Source of the DNA: Coenobita brevimanus | Lineage: Eukaryota; Arthropoda; Malacostraca; Decapoda; Coenobitidae | NCBI GenBank assembly: GCA_032717465.1 | Contig: CM064666.1 | Coordinates: 2,612,501-2,676,500 of the forward strand | Reading direction: 5' to 3' | Length of the DNA: 64,000 nt | Shown: piece after piece, positions 1 through 13,727 of the stretch | Position numbering within the stretch: position 1 is the stretch's first letter | Layout: each line of letters opens with the position of its first letter | Program-made: the position numbers and the translations under genes | The notes under the pieces: model-generated | The model's input: only the letters and a program-made list of their open reading frames with translations | Told to the model about the DNA's origin: nothing | Databases searched by the model: none

Positions 1-977
<977 letters not shown>

Positions 978-1239
978 GATTTATTTTTGGATAAAGCTAG
1001 TTAATATCCTTTCGTATGTTTTTTTATGCAGAGTATGGTAATGTTTGAATAATTTTTACAGTCCAGTAAGAGAGTAAGGTTTAATAAGGAAAATAAATCG
1101 CTAAAGAAGAGGTGCTAGGGAGTTGTAGAATGAGTTTATAGCTGTAATTTCTATCAGAGCGTTCCATTAAGCTGTATGTATAGCTTATCAGACTTAACAT
1201 GGCTGAGATCTTATATTTGCTGCTTATTTCTCATAGCAT

Positions 1240-1560
1240 AATTACAGGCAGAAGAAGACGATAACACGGCTCTACATATCTTCAACAGCACTTTTTCGTG
1301 ACTAGCATCATATCCTAATGTCAGGCTCTTGTTACAGCTCAGCATTCAAGATGGAGAGATGGCAATTTTAGGCCAAGTTAAAGTGAAGCTCTATATCCAT
1401 TCCATAGCACCTTTTTGTGACTATACCGGTCTTCCTCTAAGACGAGGCTGATTTCCATCTTCTTGCATCTCATTTCACGTAGCCCAGTGCCAGGAAATGA
1501 CAATGTTATGACACTACATCCATTACATAGCACTTCTTCGTGACAAGCATCATGATTTTG
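1240..1560 (+). repeat. Dispersed TIR-type repeat, right-end copies
   Basis: The segment holds the words TTTTTCGTGACTAGCATCAT, CTCAGCATTCAAGATGGAG and GGCCAAGTTAAAGTGAA in the order found in about ten other places in this window (for example 5830-5945, 15160-15215, 16910-17010, 36200-36310 and, inverted, 25553-25770). A second, partial copy follows at 1395-1560. The full copy at 25553-25770 suggests a non-autonomous element of roughly 220 bp with inverted ends. Confidence 0.6.
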
Positions 1561-1564
1561 TGTG

Positions 1565-1682
<118 letters not shown>

Positions 1683-1827
1683 GTTGTGTTGTTGTTCCTT
1701 CATTTTACCAAGGCCGAGATAGTCGTCTTTTTTGTAGCTGATATCCCGTAGGTCAGTGAAAGAACTAGACAAACTTACAGCTCTGCATCATTTCCATACC
1801 ACTTCTTCGTGACTAGCACCATTCTAG

Positions 1828-3200
1828 TTTTTTTTTTTTTTTTTTATGCGAGGAAGAAGGAACCAAAGGCCATGGCCCGCAGTAACAGTTCCCTCCAAGA
1901 GAAAAACAAAATACAATAGAGAGCCAAATTCAAGATCCGATCATTTTGAGATGCCTGGACACACTGCGTTTGAAAGACTGGAGATCATAGGCAGCAGGAA
2001 ATACAGATAGAGGGAGACAGTTCCAGAGCTGACCTGTTGCATGAATGAAAGACTGGGAGTAACGGTTAACTCTTGCATTAGAGAGTTGGACAGAAAAGGG
2101 ATGAGAGTTTGCTGCCAGACGGGTGCTACGCGCCCGTCGAGCGTAAAGGTGGAGGAATGCAAGCAGACAGTTCAGAGGAGCAGTGACCATTAAAGTAGCG
2201 ATAGAAAAGAGATAAAGATGCAACAGTGCGGCGAAGAGACAGAGGTTGAAGGGAGTCAGTAAGAGGAGGAGAGTTAATGAGACGAAAAGCCTTTGACTCC
2301 ACCCTATTGAGAAGAGCTGTATGTGGGGAGCCTCCCCACACATGAGAGTTGTACTCCACACAGGGGCGGATAAAACCCCTGTATAGAGTCAACAATTGTG
2401 CAGGGGTAAAGAAAGAGTGGAGTCGGCTTAGCACACCCAATCTCTTGGAAGCAGATTTTACAAGAGATGTAATATGGTCTTTCCAAGATAAGTCCCGAGT
2501 AAATGAAACCCTAAGCATGTTCAAGGATGATGCAGGATTAAGCTGAATATTATTAAACATTAATGGGTATACCTGTGGAAGATTTTGTCGGGTTGATAGG
2601 TGTAAGAACTGAGTCTTAGATGCATTAAAGACAACCATATTATTTTTACCCCAGTCAGCGATACGAGCCAAGTCAGACATTAGGTGTGCCATAGCCTCAT
2701 CTCTTGTTTCTTGAAGTAACTGTTGAGATGGGCGTTGCGGGAACCGAATGGAAAGGTGAAGGGTCGAGTCATCAGCGTATGAGTGGATAGGGTTAGATGT
2801 ACAGCTTAGAAGATCATTGATGAATAAAAGGAAGAGAGTTGGTGATAGGACAGAGCCCTGAGGAACACCACTGTTGATAGATCTAGGAGAAGAACGATGG
2901 CCGTCTACAACAGCGGCTATAGAACGACCAGAAAGGAAGCTAGCGATGAAGGCACAGATAGAAGGATAGAAACCGTAGGAGGGCAGTTTGGAAATTAAAG
3001 ATTTATGCCAGACTCGATCGAAAGCCTTTGAGATGTCAAGTGCAATGGCAAAGCTTTCGCCAAAGTCCCGAAAGGAGGATGACCAGGAGTCTGAAAGGTA
3101 GGTGAGAAGATCGCCAGTGGAGCGTCCCTGACGGAACCCATACTGACGATCGGAAAGAAGGTTGTGATAGGAAAGATGCCTTAAAATTTTTCTATTAAGA
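1828..3200 (-). pseudogene. 5'-truncated LINE, reverse transcriptase (Jockey/CR1-like)
   Basis: On the minus strand an open frame without stops runs from about 3214 to 2126, though it lacks an upstream start. It reads as the RT domain of a non-LTR retrotransposon. In order it shows YGFRQGRSTGDLL, the palm motif ALDISKAFDRVWHKSL, SGVPQGSVLSPTLF, the catalytic YADD within HSYADDSTLH, and the thumb region ending near YRGFIRPCVEYNSHVWGG. About 280 bases of 3' UTR and a poly(A) tail follow, seen on the plus strand as poly-T at 1828-1845. The endonuclease and the N-terminal RT part are missing, so this is a 5'-truncated insertion. The clade assignment rests on motif style only; another LINE clade is possible. 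The RT frame itself looks little damaged, which suggests a fairly recent insertion. Confidence 0.85.
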
Positions 3201-3300
3201 AAGAGACTGCAATTTTACGCCAAGTTAGAGTGAACAGGGTATAGTAGTGATGCTGCAACACACGTATATTTGTCCTCTTGTTTACAGGTCACTCCACACG
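3201..3300 (+). repeat. Duplicated flank, near-identical to 5917-6006
   Basis: About 90 bases, from ATTTTACGCCAAGTTAGAG through to CACTCCACACG, recur almost unchanged at 5917-6006. This is the right flank of the LINE insertion at 1828-3200. Confidence 0.9.
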
Positions 3301-3720
3301 GTAAGGCAGCTCACACCACCACCAGGCTTCTCACGGCAGGGGACGCAAACAGCCAGTGAATATTATGCAAGGATTATTTTCAACTGACAGCCTATATTAC
3401 CTAATTTTTGTCCACAGTGAAACTAAACTGTCTTCATTTATCATTATTATTTCTGTCACCTGTTTCATGATACTATATTTGTGTATGGCTATTACCGTCT
3501 AACACAAGGCTTCTCTCGGCAGGTCAGGGCAGATCACCAGCAACAACAGCAAGTTATCATCTCACGGCAGGGGAAGACACCACACCACACACCACACACA
3601 CCACACCACCACCACACCACACCACACCACACCACCACCACATCACACCACACCACCATACCACACCACATCACCACCCACCCCCACCCCCCTCACCCCC
3701 ACTCCCCTACCAACTCACTG
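3301..3720 (+). repeat. CACCA-rich repeat and dispersed GGCTTCTC repeat
   Basis: Copies of a segment around CCAGGCTTCTCTCGGCAGG and CAGATCACCAGCA occur at 3305-3350 and 3500-3580 and recur at 11095-11310. The rest, about 3580-3715, is degenerate CACCA/CCCCA simple sequence. Confidence 0.75.
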
Positions 3721-5114
3721 GATAGGGCTGGTAAAGAGAGCTGTATGATCATGAGAGTTAATAGAGACAGCATTAACACCCTCAGAGTCGTATGACTCAC
3801 TCTTAGCTGAATGCTATCGCCAAGCAGTACCTGGAATAGAAAACTAGAGTTGCCCCTACCATGAAAGGGCCCTGGTACCATCTAGTGGTTGTAAAAGTAG
3901 CTGGACAAGTTTCTCGTCTTGGTAGGCGTCGCTACTTGGCTGCTTTTGCTAGTTGTCGCCGGACATTGGAAGGACGAGGGTGTGTGTGTGTTGCTGTTGC
4001 ATCATTCCCCTGAGGTAAGTGTTGGATATTTGCTGTGTCTAGCCATTAAGGTGACTACATTAGGACACAAGAATATCGCATTGACAGCCAGGAAGTATCA
4101 TGGCCCAAAGAAATAATACCTATAAGGCTACTAGACGTAATTCTGATGAGACAAGGGGGATGTTAGTGTGAGGGAGATGAGGAGGCCTTGTAGTCCAGTG
4201 CTGTCGTTTTGTGGAAAATCGTCTGCTAATGTGGAAAAACAAATGAACGACGAGCATGAATGTGGGCAGGCGGACGTCATTCCATGCTAGTGTGGAATTT
4301 TTTTCCACACTAATTGTTCACGTTATTGTGCAGGAATACGGGGGATTTTATCATGACTGGGAGGCATTAACATGTATTGTTATTCAGACCCTACACAGTT
4401 AAACCAACGAATATGTAGCGTTTGTCTATAATACTGTCATTTAAAACAAGGAAGAATACGTCGTTGAACAGTCTACCTCTACCCACCCGGCGATATCATA
4501 AAAAAATATATTATTTACAAGACACGTGCCAACCATTAGCAGTGCACACTTACTTTGTAATATTAAAGAAATACCGAAACAATGTTGTAAATCGTGTACA
4601 GTTGATATACTAGAAAACTTGGATGTGGATAAACTTACTTGTCTCTTGGCTGGTTATTAATCAACATTTGCTGACTTATTAACTCTCTTAATCATTTAAC
4701 GTCCTTACACTTGAATCATAATAGGTCTGACATCATTAATTATACCCTCTCTTCCAGTATTCACAGTATACCAAATTTTATGGTAGTTATACCAACAATA
4801 CATCCTCTGTCATCCTGGTTACTAAACGAGACAGTGTGCAATAATGACGTCACAACCAGTGTGCAATTCACGGCAACTCTGCCTTGTACCGCCTCAATCT
4901 TGGTGTCTCAGCACCAGTGAAATAGCAGTGTGAGTGTCGTCCTGTTGATTCTCGTGCCGATCAGACTGGTGGACTAGGTTTGCTTGCCCCCTTGTCCCTG
5001 TACACCCAACTGTACAGTTTGGGACCTGATTGTAAATTGATAAGTGCGATTCAGATTTCAGAGGGAGAATATGATGGAAAAAAAATTATAGTATGTAAAT
5101 TGTTTTGTCCTGAA
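3721..5114. other. No gene recognised
   Basis: No supported gene. The stretch 3770-3880 resembles the repeat words found in the palindrome at 16373-16737 (GACTCACTC, ACTAGAGTTG). A consensus-like splice donor, GAGGTAAGTG, lies near 4012, but no convincing exon can be attached to it. Confidence 0.4.
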
Positions 5115-6006
<892 letters not shown>

Positions 6007-6008
<2 letters not shown>

Positions 6009-6228
6009 AGTCCTTAGGTCACGTCTTCCATAGAGCAGGTAACACATGGACAGCCAGCGTAACTAAATGGCAGACCAGAGATGGAGTGAGAGGATGAGGC
6101 ACACAGGGAACAAGATAGAGATGATACTCGCAGATCCACCGAGCTGGGACGGAAACAAGTTAACAACCAAAGGATCGGAGTGGAGACAGGTGAGAGGGGT
6201 CCTTATCCTGCAGTGGTGTGTCACAGGC

Positions 6229-6274
<46 letters not shown>

Positions 6275-6275
6275 A
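6007..6275 (+). mobile_element. Non-LTR element 3' end with (GAT)n tail
   Basis: About 230 bases, including GCAGTGGTGTGTCACAGGCT, end in a (GAT)n tract. A second copy with the same body and a GATGGT-type tail lies at 7545-7840. A shared body followed by a variable simple-sequence tail is typical of LINE or SINE 3' ends. I cannot assign the family. Confidence 0.6.
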
Positions 6276-6470
6276 GTGATGCTGCTGATGATAGTGATGT
6301 TGAAACTCCTGAACCAACTAACTGGACCGAGATTATGGTGATTGTAATGATGATGAAGCAGTTGGGATAATGATGTTGATGATGATGATGATGACGGTGA
6401 TGGAACTTATGTAGTAACTCTTTAACAGGGTTGTGATGATTGCTGTGCTTGACGCTGTTGCTCCTGGCGA

Positions 6471-6741
<271 letters not shown>

Positions 6742-6799
6742 CGCGCGCGCGCCCATGTTTGTGTGTATTTGTGTGCGTGCGTGCGTGTGTACAGCATTT

Positions 6800-7214
6800 C
6801 CCTCACACTCGAACTATTTATATCATAAGAGTGCAAATGAGGTCAGGGATATTGCTCTTCTTGGCCATACAAATACTGAACATTTACACTATATTCTGAA
6901 AAAACATACTGGCTTCCTAAGGTCACTCACTGGGTTTCAGAAATCATTGTTCACTGTCTCTTTATTTATCGCAAGGAAAGGGATGGATGTGTGTCCGAAA
7001 CAGTAGCTCAATTTTGATCTTTCTCTGGACCGTGAATGATTTAAATGGAATAATTATCCTTATTTATATTGGTTTAGTTGTGAGGATGCAACACACGTTT
7101 TGTTTACGTTTTATCAGGGCACATCAAAGAGCGGCCATGTCCATCTGCTTCTCACTAATGATTTTCGAACGAGGTGCTACATTCCTCTAGATTTTTGGGA
7201 CAGTGAAGCCGCAC
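6800..7214. other. No gene recognised
   Basis: No gene is supported. A stretch near 7085-7110 resembles the GATGCAACACACG word of the duplicated flank at 3255 and 5960. Confidence 0.4.
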
Positions 7215-7480
7215 AACAAGCCATACCATACCATACCGCACCACAAAACCCCACACCACACCACCCCACACCACACCACACAACCCCACCACACCACACA
7301 ACCCCACACCACACAACCCCACACCACACCACACAACCCCACACCACACCACACAACCCCACACCACACCACACAACCCCACACCACACCACACAACCCC
7401 ACACCACACCACCCCTCATGTTACCTCACCAATCAGCCTCTCACACCACACCACATAAAATCACCCTCCTACACCACATC
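7215..7480. repeat. ACCACACCACACAACCCC minisatellite
   Basis: Tandem, slightly variable 18-28 base units of CACCACA and AACCCC run to about 7412 and decay beyond. Low-complexity open frames exist on both strands and are not genes. Confidence 0.9.
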
Positions 7481-7544
7481 ACACCAAGGGGATTAACCAA
7501 AGGGGCCTGAAGCTCCCGCATCTAGTAATTCTGAGCTTGTTTCC

Positions 7545-7840
7545 AGGTAACTCCACACAAACACCTCAGGTCACGTCTTCATTGAGGAGATAAAAGAAGG
7601 ACAGCGAGCGTAACTGAATGGCAAGCCAGAGATGGAGTGAGAAGAAGAGGTGCACAGAGAACAAGATGGAGAGACAATATGATGCAGATCTACCGAGCAA
7701 GGACGGAACTGACTAACAATCAATGGATCAGAGTGGAGAAAGGTGAGAGGGTCCTTATCATGCAGTGGTGTGTCACAGGCTGATGGTGATGATATTGATG
7801 GTGATAATGATGTTGATGCTGATGGTGGTGATGCTTTAAC
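7545..7840 (+). mobile_element. Second copy of the GAT-tailed element
   Basis: It matches 6007-6275 through GCCAGAGATGGAGTGAG and GCAGTGGTGTGTCACAGGCT and ends in GATGGTGATGATATTGATGG. An RTE fragment starts immediately after the tail. Confidence 0.6.
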
Positions 7841-7842
7841 AT

Positions 7843-8515
7843 CTCAACGTATGAGGTTACAGAATGCACAGTGAGGCTGCATAGCCAGGAAATGGAAGAA
7901 TATGAGTGCATTTAAGTATTTATGTAATATGATGAATAAGGATGGAAGATTAGAGCATGAAGTGACTGGAATGATGCGTCAGGGAAGGAGGGTTGCTTAT
8001 TCTCTAAAAAGCAGTGGTTAGGAAGAGGGAACTGAAGATGAAAGTATGAAAAAAAAGGGCACTGCATGCTGTGATTCCCACTTTAAAGTATGGAAGTGAA
8101 GCTTGGATCTTGTTGCAAGGACGCAAGTCAAGAGTGAGAGCAGTGGAAATGAGCTACTTGAAAGGAGCATGTGGAGTTTCTTAGAGAGACAGACAGACAA
8201 ATGGGCAGGTGAAGGAGCGTTGTGATGCCGATGTGGAGGAGACTGAAAGCGTTAAGAGAAATACTTCGAGATGGTTTGGCCATGTGGAGAGAATGGCGAA
8301 TAAGAAAATGACTAGAAGAGTGCATATTAGTTACTTGGAAGGGTAGAAGGGGATGGGGAGACCGATGATGAGATGGAGGGAAAGAGTAGAAATATATGAG
8401 TGGGATATGTGAGCTAAATGTTAGAGGACAGTACATCATGGAGGCGATTTGCTTGCGGCCACCCCTTACGGGATTAAGGCGTCTGGCTATAGATAAACAG
8501 ATATAGATAAATAGA
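7843..8515 (+). pseudogene. RTE-clade LINE, 3' fragment
   Basis: This is the 3' third of the RTE family represented best at 21960-23588. The broken reading frame still shows the KYLG-like region, YGSEAW (here KYGSEAW), RAVEMSYLKGACGV, RWFGHVERM and the final RRFACGHPLRD. It then continues into the family 3' terminus GGGATTAAGGCGTCTGGC and a TAGATA-type tail. Several frameshifts and a stop after GVS make it inactive. It abuts the GAT tail of the element at 7545-7840. Confidence 0.85.
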
Positions 8516-8529
8516 CAGATAGGTAGGTG

Positions 8530-8690
8530 ATGATGATAATATGATATTGATGATGATGATGATGATGATGAGAATGGTAATGATAATGAGAATGACGGTG
8601 TATATAATGATGATGATGATAATGACGACGACAGCTATGATGATGATGAGGATGAGGATATTGATGATGATTTTTGTCGGCAGGTGGAAC
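8530..8690. repeat. Imperfect (GAT)n tract
   Basis: GATGAT repeats with interruptions follow the RTE tail. The Met/Ile-rich open frames here are artefacts. Confidence 0.85.
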
Positions 8691-8699
8691 GACGAAACA

Positions 8700-9340
8700 G
8701 CAGGAACTCTACCATCGGTCCAAGCATCCACGATTCCACATCCATCCATCCATCCATCTTGCTTGATGTTAAAAGCTAAGTCTATTTAACTTAAGTAGTA
8801 CCAATTGCTTCTTCATAAGCTTTCCAGCTGTCTGAACAGATCTGCAGTAGCTTTTAACTTCTAGAATAACTCGGTTCTGGTGCTCAGTTTGGTACTTTTA
8901 TTTTCCTTTCATCAGAACTGCCGCGGCAGATTTTGAGAAAAGTCCCTCAAGTAACTCCTATTATTTTTTATACTAGGTTTCTAATGCTGTCCATAGATCC
9001 GTTGTTGCTTTAATAGTTCCCTAGACAACACAGTCTTGGTGCTGTTCTCTGCCACCCTATTATACCATGTCATATAGTGTTCTCGCTCGCTTGCCCTGTT
9101 CGCTAGCTCGCTTGAACAATAAATCACTGAAGAAAAGGTGGTATAAAGCCCCCTAAGCCGCCGTAGTATTACACCCTCGGTAGGCAGTCCGTTCCCTGTG
9201 GTATTGTAACTTTGTGTACCCGAAGCGCTTACAAAATAACTTACAGTAATTTTCCTTTCGTAACTATACTTGTTTCACTTTAACTTGGCCTGAGTTGTTG
9301 TTGTTGTTCTTGTTACATCTTAGGCTCCTCTGGATGTGAA
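8700..9340. other. No gene recognised; inverted end of dispersed repeat
   Basis: No gene is seen. TTTCACTTTAACTTGGCC at about 9287 is the inverted form of the right end of the dispersed TIR-type repeat. Confidence 0.45.
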
Positions 9341-9344
9341 CTCA

Positions 9345-9950
9345 GTGCTATGTTGAAGGACTGTCTGTGTTGTGGTGGTGTGGTGCAGGATGTGAGTGGG
9401 TGTGCTGTGGTGTGGTGGTGCCACTTTGCAGTATGAGCACAGGGGATTGTATGTGTGTTATATTTTGTGTTAGTATTGTAGCAGGGAAGGTTGGTGTACT
9501 CGTGTCTATGGGTTCGGTAGTGTCTGAAGGGTGTATGGCTGGTGGTGGCACATGAAGGATGCTGTTTGGCAGAAAGTTTTGGATGGCTGGGGTGTCCATG
9601 TGTTTATGTATGTGTTTGGTATAGAAAGTTTTGGCTGGCTGGGGTGTCTGTGTGTTTATGTATGTGTTCGGTATAGAAAGTTTTGGCTGGCTGGGGTGTT
9701 TGTGTTTATGTATGTGTTTGGTATAGAAAGTTTTGGCTGGCTGGGGTGTTTGTGTGTTTATGTATGTGTCTGGGAAGTGTAGAGTTGGGTGGAGGAGGGG
9801 ACATGTTGCAAAGACAATCTGTGTAGTGTTGGGCGGTTGTTCGATTTTGTTTCTTTGTGGAGAGGATGATGCAACATAAGGTTACAAAGGTGGGACGGAT
9901 CTGTAGCTGAAGTGATGAACTGTGTGCCTCTCATATTCACTTGGTCTCTG
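9345..9950 (-). repeat. GT-rich region with a 50-52 bp minisatellite
   Basis: Units containing GGTATAGAAAGTTTTGGCTG recur at 9618, 9670 and 9720, preceded by a diverged unit near 9570. Flanking parts (GAAGTGTAGAGTTGGGTG) resemble 60400-60740, so this is probably an old LINE fragment with an internal tandem expansion. Confidence 0.6.
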
Positions 9951-10119
9951 ACTGAAATTAGTTATGTTTCTTGGTGTAGGCTGTCAGTACTTGTGGTCTT
10001 AGTGTCTTCTGCTATCAAGGTATTGTTTTCTGTTCTTTAAAGCTCCTTCGTGTTTATGTTGGATAAGATTACGGCTCAGCTTGTGCGGCAGTAATTCACG
10101 GTTGTTTTAATGTATTACT

Positions 10120-10295
10120 TATAAGTGGAGGATGGAGTTGGGATGTATATGAGAGAGGGTGTGTGTGAATTAGGGGGAGTGATGCATAATGACGGGGGAC
10201 AGGGTGGCATAGAGGCGACTTGTTTGTGGCCACCTCTTACGGGATTAAGTCGTCTGGCTATAGATAGATGGATAGACAGATAGCTTATAGTTTCC
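10120..10295 (+). mobile_element. RTE 3'-end fragment with TAGA tail
   Basis: About 165 bases match the 3' terminus of the RTE family, including GGATTAAGTCGTCTGGC followed by TAGATAGATGGATAGACAG. It is only the end of a severely 5'-truncated copy. Confidence 0.8.
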
Positions 10296-10299
10296 ATAC

Positions 10300-10465
10300 G
10301 GTTTGCCGAGTAGTAGCGATAGTTGTCACTAGAATATGATGCTAGTCACGAATGAGTGCCGTGGAAAGGATGTTGGGCTGTAGTATTGGCTGTTTCTGCT
10401 ACTGATCTGCGTGACATTCTCATATGCTTTAAATGAAACTCTGTGCCAAGTTAAAGTGAAAGGCG
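10300..10465 (-). repeat. Dispersed TIR-type repeat copy
   Basis: The inverted internal word GATGCTAGTCACGAATGAG near 10340 and the terminal word GCCAAGTTAAAGTGAA near 10447 place this in the dispersed family described at 1240. Confidence 0.5.
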
Positions 10466-11090
10466 TGTATGTTTGTGTAGGAGGAACAAGAGACAAGGAG
10501 GTATTCGGTGGCCTGTTTTCTTTGTGCTTCCTACAAGACACAGTAATAGTTATGACGGGGCATTGGTGGCAAGTTTGTGAGTCTGCACACACTTACGGCC
10601 TCTCATTATACAAGGTGGTCCATATATTACGCCACCCAGTTCTTGTGTGTTGCGGGCACGGCTCAGTGAACATTACCAGTGTCTACCCTGCATCATTATC
10701 TACTTCCCACAACCCTCTTCAGGCTTAGCTTTATAATATAGGCTTTAATTTAGGTCCATTGATTGCATGGTGGAGAATTCTCATAACCTTTTTCATGCTT
10801 AGCTGTATATCATTGTATTGTATAATCTTTTATGTCCACGATCACAAGGCTGAGTAGTAATTTGGTGAAGCGATCAGAATGTCTTAGCTCATCACAAAAG
10901 CCGTCCCCACAACACACAAGCTGCAGAGCGCAATATACTTATCACCTATATTAAGTCAAAGCCAAAGTTAAAAAGAAAAGGAAACAAGACAGAAAATTTA
11001 AGTTTTCATTATTAATACTTCAGTACAAAATACATTAACAGAGACAGCAATATAAGATATGCATTCAAAAGTAGCATTTGTCCACAGAAC
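10466..11090. other. No gene recognised
   Basis: I see no coding region, RNA gene or ordered repeat in this stretch. Confidence 0.4.
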
Positions 11091-11094
11091 ATCC

Positions 11095-11310
11095 TGGACT
11101 TGCAAGGCAGATCACACCATCACCACCAGGCTTCTCTCGGCAGGTCAGGGCAGATCACCAGCAGCAGCAGCAAGTCATCTCACGGCTGGGGAAGACACGA
11201 CACCCTGCCGTCGCCGCCGCCACCACCACCACCACACCACCAGGCATCTCAGAGTAGGGGAAGACACCACACCACCGTCAGGCTTCTCACGGCAGGGCAG
11301 ACCAAACTTC
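11095..11310 (+). repeat. GGCTTCTC/CAGATCACC dispersed repeat
   Basis: It shares CCAGGCTTCTCTCGGCAGG, CAGATCACCAGCAGC and GGGGAAGACACC with 3305-3350 and 3500-3580. The module recurs two to three times inside this segment. Confidence 0.7.
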
Positions 11311-11424
11311 AGCAGGGTATGACCAGTGTGGCAAGGAAGCAGCGTCAAGGCAACAGACTCCAGCACGACCTGTGGACCAGATGTGTATTAGTTCAAATCA
11401 GTGTTAGCTTTAGTTATTTAATCT

Positions 11425-12392
11425 TCTATCTATCTCTATCTATTGCCAGACGCCTCAATCCCGTTTGGGGTGGCCACAAACAAATCGCCTCCAAGTCGCC
11501 CTGTCCCCCGCCATTTCACTGCCCTGCTCCCAACTCACACCCCCCTCTCTCATATACCTCTCCACCCCATCCCTCCATCTCATCCTCGGCCTCCCCCTCC
11601 CTCTTCCCCCCTCCACCTCACTCACATACATTCTCTTCGTCAGTCATTCACCCTCCATCCTCTCCACATGGCCAAACCACCTCAGTGTGTTCCTCATAAC
11701 GCTTCCTATCACATCCACATCCACACCACAACGCTCCTTTATATCTTCATTCGTCAGCCTGTCTCTCCATGTGACTCCACAGGCTCCTCTTAAATAACTC
11801 ATTTCCATTGCTCTCACTCTTGGCTTGTGTCCTTCCAACAACGTCCAAGCTTCACTTCCGTACGATAGAGTTGGTATCACAATACTGTCATGCAGTAACT
11901 TTTTCACTTCCATGCTCACTTTCCTGTTTCTTATCACTGCTTTCAAAGAACCAGCAACCTTTCTTCCCTGCTGTACCCTTTCAAGCACTTCACCCTCCAA
12001 ACCTCCATCCTTACTCATCACACTACCCAAGTACTTAAACGTACTCTCATTTTCCAATTCCTCACCATCCAACCTCGCTGTACATTCACTGACTTCACCT
12101 CTCTCAAAGACCATCACTTTACTCTTCCCTACAATTCACCTTTAGATTCCGTTTCTTACACACTCTCCCAAACTCATCCACCAAGCCTTGCAGCTCCCCT
12201 TCGTCTTCATTCAACAACACAGTATCATTTGCAAACAACACTACAAGGAGTTTCCAAACACTACCCTCTCTCACCAGGGCCACTCCAACATCCACTACCC
12301 TACCTTGTACCTCTTTTATTACCCCATCCATGTACAGATTGAACAACCATGGAGACATGACACATCCCTGTTTCAACCCAACCTTCAAAGCG
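11425..12392 (-). pseudogene. RTE-clade LINE, 5'-truncated, mutated catalytic site
   Basis: On the minus strand the copy begins inside RT at GLKQGCVMSPWLFNLYMDG (about 12388) and runs through the thumb and C-terminal region to RRFVCGHPKRD. It then reaches the family 3' end and a TAGA-type tail (about 11425-11445). The catalytic FADD is FAND (in VLFANDTVLL), and a frameshift near 12120-12140 splits the frame after LKVNCREE. Either change would abolish RT activity. The downstream frame (12117-11644) is otherwise well preserved, with KYLGSVMSKDG and RWFGHVERM intact. Confidence 0.88.
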
Positions 12393-12395
12393 TGG

Positions 12396-12920
12396 ACTCA
12401 TTAGACTGCTCAGATTCTGTTGGGAATGGCACACAGTTAGGGAATTATATCACCAATATTTTATCCAAATTTCCCATACAGGGTGTTGCATGAAATGTTT
12501 GACAAACTTCAGAAAGTTGTTCTTGGGGCAATTTTGAGTTAAGAATTGCTGCATCAACCTGGGCTAATTTCTCGTCTATTATGCTCAGGTTCTGTAGGGA
12601 ATGGCAGCAGATTAGAGACTGGTATCGCAAAATTTTATCCCCTGCCACCACCACCAGGCCGTTTATTTTTAAATCCCCTTGTAAAACTGTAGAGATATAT
12701 CGGCAGGACGGTAAATAGTGATCCTACTCTGGTACTCTGTATGGAATTTCAGAGAGAGAGATGATGATGCCACTGATTCATGGGGTTATCTTTAATTTAA
12801 CAAGAAACACTTTACATACCTCTCTATTCAATTTGCACGAAAATTAATGTTTAAAAGACTGATAATATATTCACGAAATTTTCTTCTTAAAATTTAATAA
12901 GTAAATGTTTAATTTGAAGT
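12396..12920. repeat. Diverged direct duplication; no gene recognised
   Basis: A segment around TTCTGTTGGGAATGGCA (about 12415-12470) recurs about 177 bases later (TTCTGTAGGGAATGGCA, about 12592-12645). A short minus-strand frame spans both, but I recognise no protein family. Confidence 0.45.
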
Positions 12921-12980
12921 GTGACGTCACTGGTGCATTATGGGAGCAACGTTGAGAGATGCTGGAGGTGAGTGAAGATT
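12921..12980 (+). promoter_or_regulatory. Candidate promoter: CRE palindrome plus GCATTATGGGA
   Basis: A perfect CRE palindrome TGACGTCA at about 12922-12929 is followed by GCATTATGGGA, which resembles the ZNF143-type core seen at many animal start sites. ATGCTGGAGGTGAGTG then follows, an ATG close to a consensus-like splice donor. This layout could be a promoter with a very short first exon on the plus strand. No downstream exon is recognised, so the call is speculative. Confidence 0.2.
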
Positions 12981-13317
12981 TTATTCTTTACGGTGTTAGT
13001 CTACTTCTTATTATGGTAATTCTTATGCCCATGTGTTTATCAGTGTTTGCTGTCATTATCGAGAGGTGTAGTCGGCTGATGTAAGTTGTAATTATTAGCT
13101 ATAAGGATGATATACGGAGGTGTGTATCTCCAGGTGACCAAGATGTCCCTTTAAACTGGAGTAAGCAATGCTACTTAAATCCCCCGATATTCACACCATC
13201 TGTTTAGGTTTTAAGGTCGAATGTGATCCTGTACATGGGCAGGCATAGTAGGTTAACAGGATTGAAATACAATACCAGATGCAAAGACCCATGGATTAAG
13301 TATTTTATTTCAGTTTT

Positions 13318-13727
13318 TTCCCCTTCATTCTTTCCTCGTCTTTCTGCCTACGGGTGACTTTACACTCCCAATTCTGTCTTGCATTCCTTCATTCTTTCCT
13401 CTTCCTTCTGCCTGTGGGTGACTTTACACTGAGTGACATGCCAAATGGTTTCCTGTACACCAGGAAACCATTTACTACGCTGGGTGGTAACCATATAATC
13501 AAATTTTGGCGCCTGGTGGTTTAGTGGGTAATTATTGTGCTCCAGTCGGATTGAGCCGGTGAAGGTTCATATCCAAGGGATGATTGGGGTTTATTGCTCA
13601 CGTAATGCCACTCAGGGATGAGTGAGGCTGGTCACTCTCATCTTAAATGTCAGGACCAACTGCCTAGCCCCGGGCTCCTACGCGCCTCATGGGGCAACGT
13701 AGGATTGGATGATGGATGGGTGGATGG
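13318..13727 (+). mobile_element. Composite SINE-like element with TSD
   Basis: The element is flanked by the perfect 11-base duplication ATTTCAGTTTT (13307-13317 and 13728-13738). In order it has a minisatellite-like 5' part (ATTCTTTCCT and GGGTGACTTTACACT units), a 13-bp perfect hairpin with a 5-base loop (13443-13473), and a tRNA-like part. That part carries an A-box-like TGGTTTAGTGGG (13517-13528) and a B-box-like GGTTCATATCC (13564-13574). A conserved body and a GATG-type tail follow. Relatives lie at 43366-43930, 52625-53041, 55375-55855 and, as a fragment, at 46636-46710. Confidence 0.85.

Noticed and set aside
7100..7510. His/Pro-rich coding frame
   Set aside because: It is a translation of the ACCACA minisatellite.
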